A stretch of DNA of 64,000 nucleotides from an uncultured Bacteroidales bacterium (GTDB lineage: Bacteria > Bacteroidota > Bacteroidia > Bacteroidales > Bacteroidaceae): contig CADCBO010000004.1 in the NCBI GenBank assembly GCA_902799685.1, positions 124,001 through 188,000 of the forward strand, in the 5' to 3' direction. The stretch's first letter is position 1; every line of letters starts with the position of its first letter. Of the stretch, positions 47,980 through 56,370 are shown piece by piece. Below the pieces are notes generated by a model that was not told the origin of the DNA, made no database searches, and was given only the letters and a program-made list of their open reading frames with translations. A program made the position numbers and the translations under genes.

Positions 47980-49415
47980 GCTTTTTCTTGGGGCCAATTT
48001 ACAAGATAGACGGTTTGAGTGGCGCGGGTAAGGGCGGTATAGAGCCAGCGGTAGTACTCCTCGTCCTGCATTTCAGGAGTGACATAACCCTGATCTATGA
48101 AGATGTTCTTCCACTGGCCGCCCTGGGCCTTGTGGCAGGTCACGGCGTAAGCGTATTTGATTTGGAGGGCGTTGAAATATTTGTTCTCCCGCAGTTTTTT
48201 CATCTTTTCCTTTTTTGAGGGAATATCGGCATAATCCTCCATGACATTGTCGAAGAGTTTGTCACTCTCCTCACGGGTAAGAGACGGCGATTCACTGTGA
48301 AGCGTGTCAAGCAGCAGCGTCACGTCCATCTCCAGGTCATCATAGTCAGGGAAAGAGAGTACGGCATCTTCAAAACGGAATCCGTAGAGTTCCCGCTGAC
48401 GGCGTACGCGGCGAATCACCGCTATGTCACCGTTTGCTATGAATGACGGCAGGCTGGCGTATGAGTCAGCATCCTCCTGGGCTGCAAGGCTCTCGGTCCA
48501 GTAGTAATTATTCTTGACAATCATCACGCTGTCGCCGCGGCAGAGCTCATCCTCCCGGTCCAGTATGGTGTTGCGAATCCCGTTGTTGTAAACTATTGCA
48601 CGCTTATTTGAACGGCAAAGGACCATAGTTTCATCTATGCCATCACGGCTATAGCATCTGCTCAGGGTCTCAACAAGCTCACTACCCGAAATCCTTACAA
48701 CATCCTTGAATCCGTCCAACTTGAAACTGAACCCGCCTTCAATATACGGATTCACGGTAAAATCACGTAATAGGGTTGCGTTATGAAGTATGCCCGAATC
48801 CTGCATCTGGCGCATCACGTTCTCAAGGCTATATTCCCTTACGGTAAGGCCGTATGATGACAGCACTTGGGCGGACAAACCGGGACTTTCCAGCTCCCCC
48901 ACAGGAGGCAGCTGAGCCTGGTCACCCAGCATGAGCAGACGACAGTCCGCACCCGAATAAACGTATGATACCAGGTCATCAAGCAGACGGCCGGAACCGA
49001 ACGTGGATCCGGATAATCCCTGGTTTGAAATCATTGACGCCTCATCAACAAGAAACAGCGTATGCTCATGGAAATTGTGATCCAACTGGAAACTTCCCGC
49101 ATCCAGAATGGATTTCTGCCGATAGATTTTCTTGTGGATGGTACATGCCGGAAATCCTGACGTGTTGGAAAACACCTTGGCGGCTCTGCCGGTTGGAGCC
49201 ATGAGCACCACCCGCCTATGATGCCGTGCCAGAACACGCACCAAAGAGCTGATGACTGCAGTCTTTCCCGTGCCGGCATAACCTTTGAGAAGGAACGCCT
49301 GCCGGGGAGCCGGATCATTCACAAAAACTGCCAGCCTGTTCATCGCAACTGACTGTTCGGCGGTGGGTTCAAACGGAAAAATCGCGGCAATTTCCTGAAA
49401 AAGAGGGTCAATCAT
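47976..49415 (-). CDS. RecD-like ATP-dependent DNA helicase (AAA_30/UvrD_C_2)
   Basis: From the ATG at 49415 (MIDPLFQEIAAIFPFEP) 479 residues, superfamily 1B: Walker A LKGYAGTGKTAVIS, motif II LFLVDEASMISN, motif III LLMLGDQAQLPPVG, and the C-terminal YAVTCHKAQGGQWKNIFID with a final LYTALTRATQTVYLV. Shorter than RecD2, with no N-terminal extension. A conserved Bacteroidetes helicase of unknown cellular role, often near rsmD as here. Confidence 0.9.
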   Translation of the reverse strand: MIDPLFQEIAAIFPFEPTAEQSVAMNRLAVFVNDPAPRQAFLLKGYAGTGKTAVISSLVRVLARHHRRVVLMAPTGRAAKVFSNTSGFPACTIHKKIYRQKSILDAGSFQLDHNFHEHTLFLVDEASMISNQGLSGSTFGSGRLLDDLVSYVYSGADCRLLMLGDQAQLPPVGELESPGLSAQVLSSYGLTVREYSLENVMRQMQDSGILHNATLLRDFTVNPYIEGGFSFKLDGFKDVVRISGSELVETLSRCYSRDGIDETMVLCRSNKRAIVYNNGIRNTILDREDELCRGDSVMIVKNNYYWTESLAAQEDADSYASLPSFIANGDIAVIRRVRRQRELYGFRFEDAVLSFPDYDDLEMDVTLLLDTLHSESPSLTREESDKLFDNVMEDYADIPSKKEKMKKLRENKYFNALQIKYAYAVTCHKAQGGQWKNIFIDQGYVTPEMQDEEYYRWLYTALTRATQTVYLVNWPQEKA

Positions 49416-49468
49416 CACTCCAAAAAGCAAAAAAATGTTGTTTTATGGATAAATACGGATAAAAGTTC

Positions 49469-49476
49469 TATTTTTG
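49469..49476 (+). promoter_or_regulatory. -7 element for the 257-residue protein and rsmD
   Basis: TATTTTTG, 29 bases before the ATG at 49506. No TTG at the ideal spacing. Confidence 0.45.
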
Positions 49477-49505
49477 CGATGCGAAAATAAATAAAAACAT
49501 CCGAT

Positions 49506-50279
49506 ATGAAAAAAATCATTAACGTTCTTCTTGCACTCTGCATTGTGGCTCTTATCTACATTGTCTATGGAAGTATAATGAAGCCCATCAGATTCGCAAA
49601 TGAAAAAGGCATTCGTGACAGGGCCGTCATTGAGAAACTAATGGACATCAAGGCTGCTCAGACCGAGTACAATTATCAGCATGCCGGCTACTGCAACAAC
49701 TTTGATTCACTTGCCGAATTCATCAAGACTGCCAAACTGCCTATCATCCGTAAGATAGGTAACCTTACCGATGACCAGCTGGAAGCCAACTGGACAGAAG
49801 GTAAAGTCCTGAATCTTTACGCTAAAGCCCTGGAAGCAGAAAGAGAGGCAGCCAAGCTCACCGGCAGCAGGGCAAAGAAAAAGCAAATTGAGGCTGACAC
49901 ACTCTGGCAGAGGGCTTTGACCGAAGGATTCATTAAGATCAAAGAAGACGGTTCAAGGGAATTCGTGTTCAGCAGAGATACCGTATGGATAAGCCTTTAT
50001 GACTCTCTGTATCACGGCAGGATGAATCCGGACTCACTCCGCTACGTCCCCTTCGGCAATGGTGCTCAGTTTGAGATGACAACATCATCCGACACTTCAA
50101 AGGCCGGTGTGATATCCTATACCTTTGAGGCCAAGACTCCTTTCGTTACCTATCTTGGTGAGAAGAGCGAGAACGGTGGACTTGACAAGCAGGAGATCAT
50201 CAATCTTCTGGAGGATTGCGAAGACCGTGGCCGTTATGAGGGCATGAAGGTTGACAATAACTCAGGTAACTGGGAATAA
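49506..50279 (+). CDS. Conserved membrane-anchored protein of unknown function
   Basis: 257 residues with an N-terminal hydrophobic helix (about 5-23, INVLLALCIVALIYIVYG) and a soluble remainder. It has a central charged coiled coil (AKALEAEREAAKLTGSRAKK) and a C-terminal globular part. It resembles a conserved Bacteroidales protein I cannot name. rsmD begins 4 bases after its stop, so the two are cotranscribed. Confidence 0.8.
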   Translation: MKKIINVLLALCIVALIYIVYGSIMKPIRFANEKGIRDRAVIEKLMDIKAAQTEYNYQHAGYCNNFDSLAEFIKTAKLPIIRKIGNLTDDQLEANWTEGKVLNLYAKALEAEREAAKLTGSRAKKKQIEADTLWQRALTEGFIKIKEDGSREFVFSRDTVWISLYDSLYHGRMNPDSLRYVPFGNGAQFEMTTSSDTSKAGVISYTFEAKTPFVTYLGEKSENGGLDKQEIINLLEDCEDRGRYEGMKVDNNSGNWE

Positions 50280-50283
50280 TCAA

Positions 50284-50814
50284 TTGCGCGTAATAAGCGG
50301 AATATACAAACACAGAAGGTGGGACGTGCCTAGGACATTCAGTGCACGTCCCACCACTGATTTTGCCAAGGAGAGCCTGTTCAACATACTTGCCAACAGG
50401 ATTGACCTGGAGGGTGCCACGGCTCTCGACCTTTTCTCCGGCACGGGAAGCATCAGCATAGAACTTGTATCAAGAGGATGCGCCCATGTGGTGAGTGTAG
50501 AGAAGGACCCCTCTCACCACGCCTTTATCCGTAAGGTAATGGATACAGTAAAGACAGACAAATGTCTGCCCATAAAAGGCGACGTATTCAAATATATAGC
50601 CGGATGCAGTACGCAGTTTGATTTCATCTTTGCAGATCCGCCATATCAGTTGGAAAACATCGATCAGATTCCTGACCTTATACTTGAGGGGGGATTACTG
50701 GCAGCTGACGGCATCTTTGTGCTGGAGCACGGCAGCAGGAACAACTTTACGGACCATCCGCGTTTTACCGACATGAAGGTATATGGTTCTGTACACTTCT
50801 CATTCTTCAGATAA
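50284..50814 (+). CDS. rsmD: 16S rRNA (guanine966-N2)-methyltransferase
   Basis: Methylates G966 of 16S rRNA. Reads LRVISGIYKHRR at the start, RPTTDFAKESLFNIL, SAM motif ALDLFSGTGSISIEL and catalytic FIFADPPYQ. I prefer the TTG at 50284, because MRVISG is the family N-terminus; an ATG at 50251 would overlap the upstream gene by 29 bases and add residues that merely reflect its coding in another frame. 176 residues. It stops directly against the opposite-strand barrel protein gene. Confidence 0.88.
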   Translation: MRVISGIYKHRRWDVPRTFSARPTTDFAKESLFNILANRIDLEGATALDLFSGTGSISIELVSRGCAHVVSVEKDPSHHAFIRKVMDTVKTDKCLPIKGDVFKYIAGCSTQFDFIFADPPYQLENIDQIPDLILEGGLLAADGIFVLEHGSRNNFTDHPRFTDMKVYGSVHFSFFR

Positions 50815-53800
50815 TTAACGTCTGCCTCCGGGGCCACCGCCTCCGCCACGCATGCCGCCGCCGAATCCGCCGCCACCCATCATGGCTCTGGACTCCTGAC
50901 GCATCTCACGTCTTGCAGCGCGGGTTCCGAATACGTTGGCACGCAGTATAAGGTGTACCATGATGTAGCTGTGGATATTGTTGTTCTTGGTATCGGTACG
51001 GCCTGTAGTTGATACAGAACGTGTCACGTTACTCTCATCATTCAGAATGTCATAATACTGTATCTGTACCGTTGCTGCATTGCCACGCAGGAAACTGAAC
51101 GATGCGTTGGCATTCCATATCAGGTCATTCCTGTTGTACGAGCCGCTGTAACCGCGACGGCTCTGCATGGTCAGGTCGGTTCCCAGATTTATGTTCCTCC
51201 ATGGCAGACGTGCATTGGCGCGACCGCCATAGCTGAACGTATATGTATCCATATTCTGGTTCTGGCGCTGGTTGTTCTCCGAATGGCTATAGCTGAAACG
51301 GCCGTTTGCAGTTACCTCCAACCACTGGTTACGGTATGTCACCGATGCATTCTGACCTGCGCTTATGCTCTCAGTAGTACTAAGCACGGCACTGCCTCCT
51401 GACCCGGAACCTGCATTATAGTTACCTATGCTACCTGTGCGCATATAGCTCTCCTGATGACGGAATGATGAGTTGGCACCGGCAGAATAACGCCACTTGG
51501 TATTGGGTATGGTCTGATTAGTATTCAGGTTGCCGGTTACGCTCCAGTTGTTCCAGAAACCATCCATGTTCTGCGGCTGGGTTACCGATACACCTGTGGT
51601 AGGATCATAGTCCGTTCGCTGTGAAATGTTCCTGAGCGAATTCTCAAGTGACACGTTCATACTGATTGTCCTCTGTGTCTCCTGGATATAGTTCTGATAA
51701 TCCAACCCCAGCGTATTCCTCAAAGTAGGCAGCAAACCGGGATTACCTTTTCTTATATTAAGCGGATTGCTGTCATCGGTTATGTCAAGCATATCTTCCA
51801 TGGAAGGCTGGCTTGTGTTTGTACGCAAGGTGATCTGAAGGCTTTGCTGACGATTGAACCTGAACCGGTAATTGAGAGACGGGCTCCAGTTGTAAACCAC
51901 ACGTGACGTATCGCCTATGACAGTACCCATATACTGGAAATTGTCCATTCCCGTATATTGAGGCATAAAGTTAATTCCGATGTTGAAATTTGACCTGTCA
52001 GTGTTGTATCTGAACTGCAATGTGAGTGTGTGGTTGCGGGACACGTTGGTTGCCCTGCGGCTCAACTCACTGTTACGATATTGCTCAAGTTCGTAAGGAA
52101 TGAACCATGAGTCTTCCCAGTTATCAAACTCGGGACCCCAAAAGACATATGTCTCACGGTTCTGGTTACGGTTGTTCACCTGAATCTGATAGCTAAGCTG
52201 CAGGTTTCCGCGTCCTGAATCAATAGGCTCACTCCACATGATACGTCCTGACCAGTTGCTGTTATCGGTTGGGCTGGCATTAAAACGGTTCATTACAGTG
52301 TCACGTGTGTGCATCTGATAATAATCCTGCTTGGTATGGGTATAACCGTCGCTGGTACCCTTTGTGCTGCCGAATGTGAATCTAACGGTAAAGTTGCGAC
52401 CCAAGTCATTGAATCTCTTGTTGAACTGGAATTCACCGTTTATCTGGTTGTTGCTGCTCTCATTATGGCTTACACTCTTCTGAGAGTTGACACCTATTGA
52501 ATCCAGTATATCGGCTCCGAGCCTCTCATACTCATCAAGAATATCTACCATGTCGGTAGCAATGTACGGATCGGTGTTGAACGTAACTGAACCGCTGTTG
52601 GAATTGCTATGGTTACGGCTTATCTGGAAACTGGGACGGAAAATGATGTTCAACGATGTGTCCGGACGCCATTCCAGACGGAACTCTCCGTTCACGCTTC
52701 CATTGCCGCTGTCGCTGTTGGAACGGTTGTTGCGGAATGAAGCCGATGTATATGACGTGGTGAAAGTCTCGGATTCCGACTCGCTCATGGAGCGGGATGT
52801 GGAACCGTTATATCTGATGTTTCCGCCTATCACCAACGGGAACTCGTTACGTCTCCTGGGGAACTGCTCACCAATGTTCTTGGAGAAATTCACGCCCAGC
52901 TGACTGGTGTAGCTCACGCCGTTGCCACGTCCTGAGTTCTGGGTATTGGCATTGACCGAGAACTGTGTGTTGGCCTGGAAACGGTTCAATGTATATCGGC
53001 CAGACCACAGATACTTTATCCAGTCACCGTAATCATTGTTACCCACGGGCTTGCCTATGGCACCGTCAATGTTATGAAGCCAGCCGTTACGCATATTTGG
53101 CTTTATCTCCAGGTCCATTACTGTCTCCTCCTCACCGTCATCTATTCCGGTTATTCGGGCCAGGTCACTCTTGCGCTGATAGGTCTTGATACGGTGTATA
53201 ATATTTACTGGAAGGTTCTTGGTGGCCATCTGGCGGTCGTTGCCAAAGTATTCCTGACCATCCACAAGGATACGTGATACGGTCTTGCCGTTAACCGTTA
53301 TGCCTCCGTTCTCATCAACCTCAACGCCGGGCAGACGTTTAATCAGCTCTTCCAGGACAGAGCCCTCAGGTACACGGAACGCACTCACGTTGAACATCAG
53401 GGTATCATCAACCACCTGCGTGGGGGGCAGGGCATCCTCAATTACGGCCTCACTCAACGATATGCTGGTCTCATACATCTTGAAAACACCCAACGCGCGC
53501 TCGCGGTCCTCCTTTATTATCTTGAAATCAAAGTCGATAGGGGTATATCCCATAAATGAATATCTGAGCATGAACTCCCCTACAGGCACCTTCTTGATGG
53601 TAAACCATCCTTCATTGTCGGATATGGTTCCGTATATGAAAGTGGTGTCAGGCAGTTCAAACAGCTGGACTGTAACCTGAGGCATGTTCTCTGTTGTGGA
53701 ACCGTCAATGATATGCGCATTGACACTGGCCTTTCCGGTCAGTTTTGATTTCTCTTTGTTGTCTCGCTGGGCAAAGCACACCGAAGGTATGAGAAGCGAG

Positions 53801-53832
53801 AATATGGTTAGTAACAATAAAGTTTTCTTCAT
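50815..53832 (-). CDS. TonB-receptor-like outer membrane beta-barrel protein with Gly/Arg-rich tail
   Basis: 1005 residues: signal peptide (ending AQRDNKE, about 22), a carboxypeptidase-regulatory-like beta domain (about 33-120), a plug-like region with GVEVDENGGITVNGKTVSR and ILVDGQEYFGND, and a barrel of the OMP_b-brl_3 type rich in Asn/Ser/Arg strands. It ends with a tail of about 35 residues, arginine then glycine (MRQESRAMMGGGGFGGGMRG, followed by GGGGPGGRR). Substrate unknown; no SusD partner beside it. Confidence 0.85.
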   Translation of the reverse strand: MKKTLLLLTIFSLLIPSVCFAQRDNKEKSKLTGKASVNAHIIDGSTTENMPQVTVQLFELPDTTFIYGTISDNEGWFTIKKVPVGEFMLRYSFMGYTPIDFDFKIIKEDRERALGVFKMYETSISLSEAVIEDALPPTQVVDDTLMFNVSAFRVPEGSVLEELIKRLPGVEVDENGGITVNGKTVSRILVDGQEYFGNDRQMATKNLPVNIIHRIKTYQRKSDLARITGIDDGEEETVMDLEIKPNMRNGWLHNIDGAIGKPVGNNDYGDWIKYLWSGRYTLNRFQANTQFSVNANTQNSGRGNGVSYTSQLGVNFSKNIGEQFPRRRNEFPLVIGGNIRYNGSTSRSMSESESETFTTSYTSASFRNNRSNSDSGNGSVNGEFRLEWRPDTSLNIIFRPSFQISRNHSNSNSGSVTFNTDPYIATDMVDILDEYERLGADILDSIGVNSQKSVSHNESSNNQINGEFQFNKRFNDLGRNFTVRFTFGSTKGTSDGYTHTKQDYYQMHTRDTVMNRFNASPTDNSNWSGRIMWSEPIDSGRGNLQLSYQIQVNNRNQNRETYVFWGPEFDNWEDSWFIPYELEQYRNSELSRRATNVSRNHTLTLQFRYNTDRSNFNIGINFMPQYTGMDNFQYMGTVIGDTSRVVYNWSPSLNYRFRFNRQQSLQITLRTNTSQPSMEDMLDITDDSNPLNIRKGNPGLLPTLRNTLGLDYQNYIQETQRTISMNVSLENSLRNISQRTDYDPTTGVSVTQPQNMDGFWNNWSVTGNLNTNQTIPNTKWRYSAGANSSFRHQESYMRTGSIGNYNAGSGSGGSAVLSTTESISAGQNASVTYRNQWLEVTANGRFSYSHSENNQRQNQNMDTYTFSYGGRANARLPWRNINLGTDLTMQSRRGYSGSYNRNDLIWNANASFSFLRGNAATVQIQYYDILNDESNVTRSVSTTGRTDTKNNNIHSYIMVHLILRANVFGTRAARREMRQESRAMMGGGGFGGGMRGGGGGPGGRR

Positions 53833-53920
53833 AAGTCAAAATGTGAATTTTTGACGCCGCATAATCAAAATGGTTTAATCGGTTTTTACATTATTATAGA
53901 CATAAACACCTCAATTATAT

Positions 53921-53928
53921 TATTTTTG
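53921..53928 (+). promoter_or_regulatory. -7 element immediately before the 119-residue protein
   Basis: TATTTTTG ends 6 bases before the ATG at 53935, the same spacing as at porQ, implying a leaderless or near-leaderless mRNA. Confidence 0.45.
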
Positions 53929-53934
53929 CAGTCG

Positions 53935-54294
53935 ATGGAACAGAAATGGTTTTCACAGATATTGGAACATGCGTTCATCCAGACAGCCCGAAAGCATGGG
54001 ATGCACTATCCCCCGGGAGGAGCCCATGCCTGGGCCGAAGCCGGTACGGCGTACCTGAGTCTTGTGCTGTGCGGGCTGGGGCAGTCTGAAGTCCGTCGAT
54101 TGCACTGTCATGCACGTGACCTATACGGCAGTGTCATTCTTGATTGCCGATGGTATGAAGAACTCAAGGATTCATGCATGGGTGGCAATGAATCAACCGA
54201 GGCGTTGCTGCCCGGCAAGGAGGGAACGCCGTGCCGGAAAACATTAACGGCCGGTTTATTTCTTGAAATGCTGGATTTCTGCCGGGAAGGCTAG
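53935..54294 (+). CDS. Small protein of unknown function
   Basis: 119 residues from MEQKWFSQILEHAFIQTARK, with HYPPGGAHAWAEAGTAYLSL and three His/Cys-containing stretches (RLHCHARDLY, LDCRWYEEL, GTPCRK). No signal peptide or membrane segment. I do not recognise the family. Codon use is like its neighbours, and the promoter placement supports expression. It is divergent from the barrel protein gene. Confidence 0.6.
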   Translation: MEQKWFSQILEHAFIQTARKHGMHYPPGGAHAWAEAGTAYLSLVLCGLGQSEVRRLHCHARDLYGSVILDCRWYEELKDSCMGGNESTEALLPGKEGTPCRKTLTAGLFLEMLDFCREG

Positions 54295-54312
54295 AAAAAA
54301 CATCCAATATTC

Positions 54313-54343
54313 TTGACAATGGCAAACCTTTGCATTATCTTTG
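54313..54343 (+). promoter_or_regulatory. Bacteroidetes-type promoter
   Basis: TTG (54313-54315), 20 bases, TATCTTTG (54336-54343): full consensus, 25 bases before the ATG at 54369. Confidence 0.65.
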
Positions 54344-54368
54344 GTTTTGCAATAAAACCCAAATGCTT

Positions 54369-54860
54369 ATGAGAAAGTTGTTTTCCCTGCTCCTGACAGT
54401 AATGATAGCTGCATCAATCAATGCACAGTTCGTCAGTTTCCCCAAATTCGGCAGGAATCTTAAGATGAGCAGTGACCCTGTACTGGGACTTGACGGCCTT
54501 TGTGTAGGTGATGAAGGCTATGTGACTTTTCATGTCACAAATCAGGGCGACAGTGTCTATACCGGCCCTATTTACCTTAGGATAATAGAGCGCGAGCACA
54601 GCGTGCAGGTACTTGCGGCCGAAAAGAAAAAGATCAAGCCGGGACGTACCTACTCCATAACCACCGTGTTCCCTACAGACCTTCTGCACCCTTATGCCAG
54701 ATATTATGTGGGATTTGAATATAATGAAGACGGGCATACCGTTCCCATGGGCTTCACCGAGGCAAAGCCTTTGCAGAGTTTCATGCTTCTGGCACCCATA
54801 ATCAACAACCCACAGAAAAAGGCTCCCGTCAAGGCCCGGATAAAGGAGATAAAGAAGTGA
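54369..54860 (+). CDS. Small secreted protein, CARDB/Ig-like domain
   Basis: 163 residues from MRKLFSLLLTVMIAASINAQ, a clear signal peptide cleaved after about residue 20. The rest is a single beta-rich domain with YVTFHVTNQGDSVYTGPIYL, typical of CARDB/Ig-like adhesion modules, then YYVGFEYNED and a basic tail (KKAPVKARIKEIKK). Exported; role unknown. An ATG six bases earlier is also possible. Confidence 0.7.
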   Translation: MRKLFSLLLTVMIAASINAQFVSFPKFGRNLKMSSDPVLGLDGLCVGDEGYVTFHVTNQGDSVYTGPIYLRIIEREHSVQVLAAEKKKIKPGRTYSITTVFPTDLLHPYARYYVGFEYNEDGHTVPMGFTEAKPLQSFMLLAPIINNPQKKAPVKARIKEIKK

Positions 54861-54900
54861 CGTAAATAAGAACAGATTCTTAAAAAAAACAGGGGTTTTA

Positions 54901-54931
54901 TTGGATAATATCATAAAAAGGAATACCTTTG
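54901..54931 (+). promoter_or_regulatory. Bacteroidetes-type promoter for tRNA-Pro
   Basis: TTG (54901-54903), 20 bases, TACCTTTG (54924-54931), 38 bases upstream of the tRNA. Confidence 0.7.
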
Positions 54932-54968
54932 CGCCGGTTTTAAAGGCCGTAAGGCTGATAGCCGTCAG

Positions 54969-55044
54969 CGGGGTGTAGCTCAGCCCGGTTTAGAGTACGC
55001 GTCTGGGGGGCGTGTGGTCGCTGGTTCGAATCCAGTCACCCCGA
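54969..55044 (+). tRNA. tRNA-Pro (anticodon GGG)
   Basis: Acceptor CGGGGTG/CACCCCG, D arm GCTC...GAGT, anticodon stem CGCGT/GCGTG around CTGGGGG with GGG as anticodon, T arm GCTGG-TTCGAAT-CCAGT. Discriminator A, no encoded CCA. It marks the left edge of the accessory segment. Confidence 0.93.
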
Positions 55045-55054
55045 CTGAAAGTAG

Positions 55055-55092
55055 AAGGTAATTATCTGTAAAAAGGATAGTTACCTTTTCTT
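55055..55092 (+). terminator. Terminator of tRNA-Pro
   Basis: AAGGTAATTATC (55055-55066) pairs with GATAGTTACCTT (55076-55087) with one G-T pair, followed by TTCTTTT. A second hairpin, GCTCCGATA/TATCGGAGC (55095-55115) with a T-rich 3' flank, follows at once. Confidence 0.75.
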
Positions 55093-55115
55093 TTGCTCCG
55101 ATATTTTATCGGAGC

Positions 55116-55475
55116 TTCTCTTTTTTGCTCCTTGTCCAACAACAAATCACGCCATTGGGTACCAAATAACCACAACAGCATCCGTATCGTCATACGGATA
55201 TCCAAAGATAGTAACAAATCCTAAAATGACAAAACAATAATAGTACCCTGAACTACACCTATAGTCGAACCACTCTGTACCAGGAACTGGACGAACTATG
55301 CCGGCTGGTTGAGAAGTACAAACAATTGGGAATGGTCTGATATGAGTTCAATCCCCAAAACGGTAAGAAAAAAGGAGGTAATCCTTTACTTTTCCAAAAA
55401 AATCACTACCTTGCATCCAGTTCGTCGTCCAACCGCCTGAACTCTATAAAAAGGATTAACCAATTGACTTAAAAT
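55116..55475 (+). other. Non-coding stretch with remnant copy 1 of an unknown C-terminus
   Basis: No intact gene. At about 55240-55340 an open stretch without a start codon reads YSRTTLYQELDELCRLVEKY then KQLGMV and a stop. Two further copies of this peptide are encoded at 56293-56370 and 60568-60620. The remainder is AT-rich leader sequence before the fasciclin lipoprotein. Confidence 0.6.
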
Positions 55476-56180
55476 ATGAGAATCAAATCCAATCTTGGCC
55501 TATTTTGTTTGGCCATTGCCATCATCCTGACTGTTACAATCCAGTTTTCATGCACTGAGGATAATCCCCAAGAGCTCGAAAAGCAACAACAGGACAACCA
55601 GTCCAATCAGGACTCCATTGTTAATCCACCTCTTCAGGACTCCATCGTTAATCCACCTCTTCAGGACTCCATTGTTAATCCACCTGTTCCGGACAAAACG
55701 ATGACCATCGCCGCATACCTGGAGGCCTGTTCCGTCGATTATGGTATTGCTGACTTCATCTACATACTTAAGCACAGTGACATGTGGGATGCTCTCTCAC
55801 AAGACAGCGGTTTCACCTGCTTTGTACTCCATAACGAAGCAGTCCGGCACATGTTAGATTATTTACAACACAACAAAAGTGTGGAGACACTTTCCGACTC
55901 AGAATGTTCAATCATTGCCAAACGCCACCTAGTACGGGATATCATACTGCTTAGCTCACTAAAAGAGGACGATGGAGATTTTAACTGGAATAACCTCTTG
56001 GGCGAACCAATCCCACCATTGACGATCGAATATGATACTCTCTGCTATTTTGACCCAACGGACATACAGATAAGAAGTCGTTTTCGCTTTGGCAACTCAA
56101 TAGTTATCAGTGCTGATGATACGGTGTCCAACGGAATGCTTCAATTCATAGACAAGGCCTTCCCCGACCCAACAGATTAG
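55476..56180 (+). CDS. Fasciclin-like lipoprotein with repeat linker
   Basis: 234 residues: lipoprotein signal with Cys26 in VTIQFSCTEDN, a Gln/Asn-rich linker containing three copies of QDSIVNPPL/V, then one fasciclin-like domain (about 75-234) with LKHSDMWDALSQDSGFTCFV and a C-terminal GNSIVISADDTVSNGMLQFI. Such proteins sit on the cell surface or periplasmic face in Bacteroidetes and may mediate adhesion. First gene after tRNA-Pro and the only plus-strand member of the lipoprotein group. Confidence 0.8.
   Translation: MRIKSNLGLFCLAIAIILTVTIQFSCTEDNPQELEKQQQDNQSNQDSIVNPPLQDSIVNPPLQDSIVNPPVPDKTMTIAAYLEACSVDYGIADFIYILKHSDMWDALSQDSGFTCFVLHNEAVRHMLDYLQHNKSVETLSDSECSIIAKRHLVRDIILLSSLKEDDGDFNWNNLLGEPIPPLTIEYDTLCYFDPTDIQIRSRFRFGNSIVISADDTVSNGMLQFIDKAFPDPTD
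55608..55688 (+). repeat. Three 27-bp tandem repeats in the fasciclin gene
   Basis: Units of 27 bases starting CAGGACTCCAT at 55608, 55635 and 55662, almost identical, encoding QDSIVNPPL. In-frame unit gain or loss would change linker length without frameshift. Confidence 0.9.
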
Positions 56181-56292
56181 CCCAGCAATCTATACACTCC
56201 CGGGTTTAAAACTATTTAAAGAACTGAGGTGGTAGATGAAAAAGATGGATACTTGTTCAGTGTCCATCTTTGTTTTGTGTTGAGAGCTACAC

Positions 56293-56370
56293 CTATAGTC
56301 GAACCGCTTTATACCAGGATTTGGATGAACTGTGCAGACTGGTAGAAAAGTTCAAATTACGGGCATACTG
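56293..56370 (+). pseudogene. Remnant copy 2 of an unknown C-terminus
   Basis: Open plus-strand stretch reading YSRTALYQDLDELCRLVEKF, then K, lying downstream of the 549-residue lipoprotein gene. Compared with copy 1 most base changes are synonymous (CTG/TTG, GAC/GAT, CGG/AGA, GTT/GTA, GAG/GAA), so the ancestor was translated. No start codon. Confidence 0.6.
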
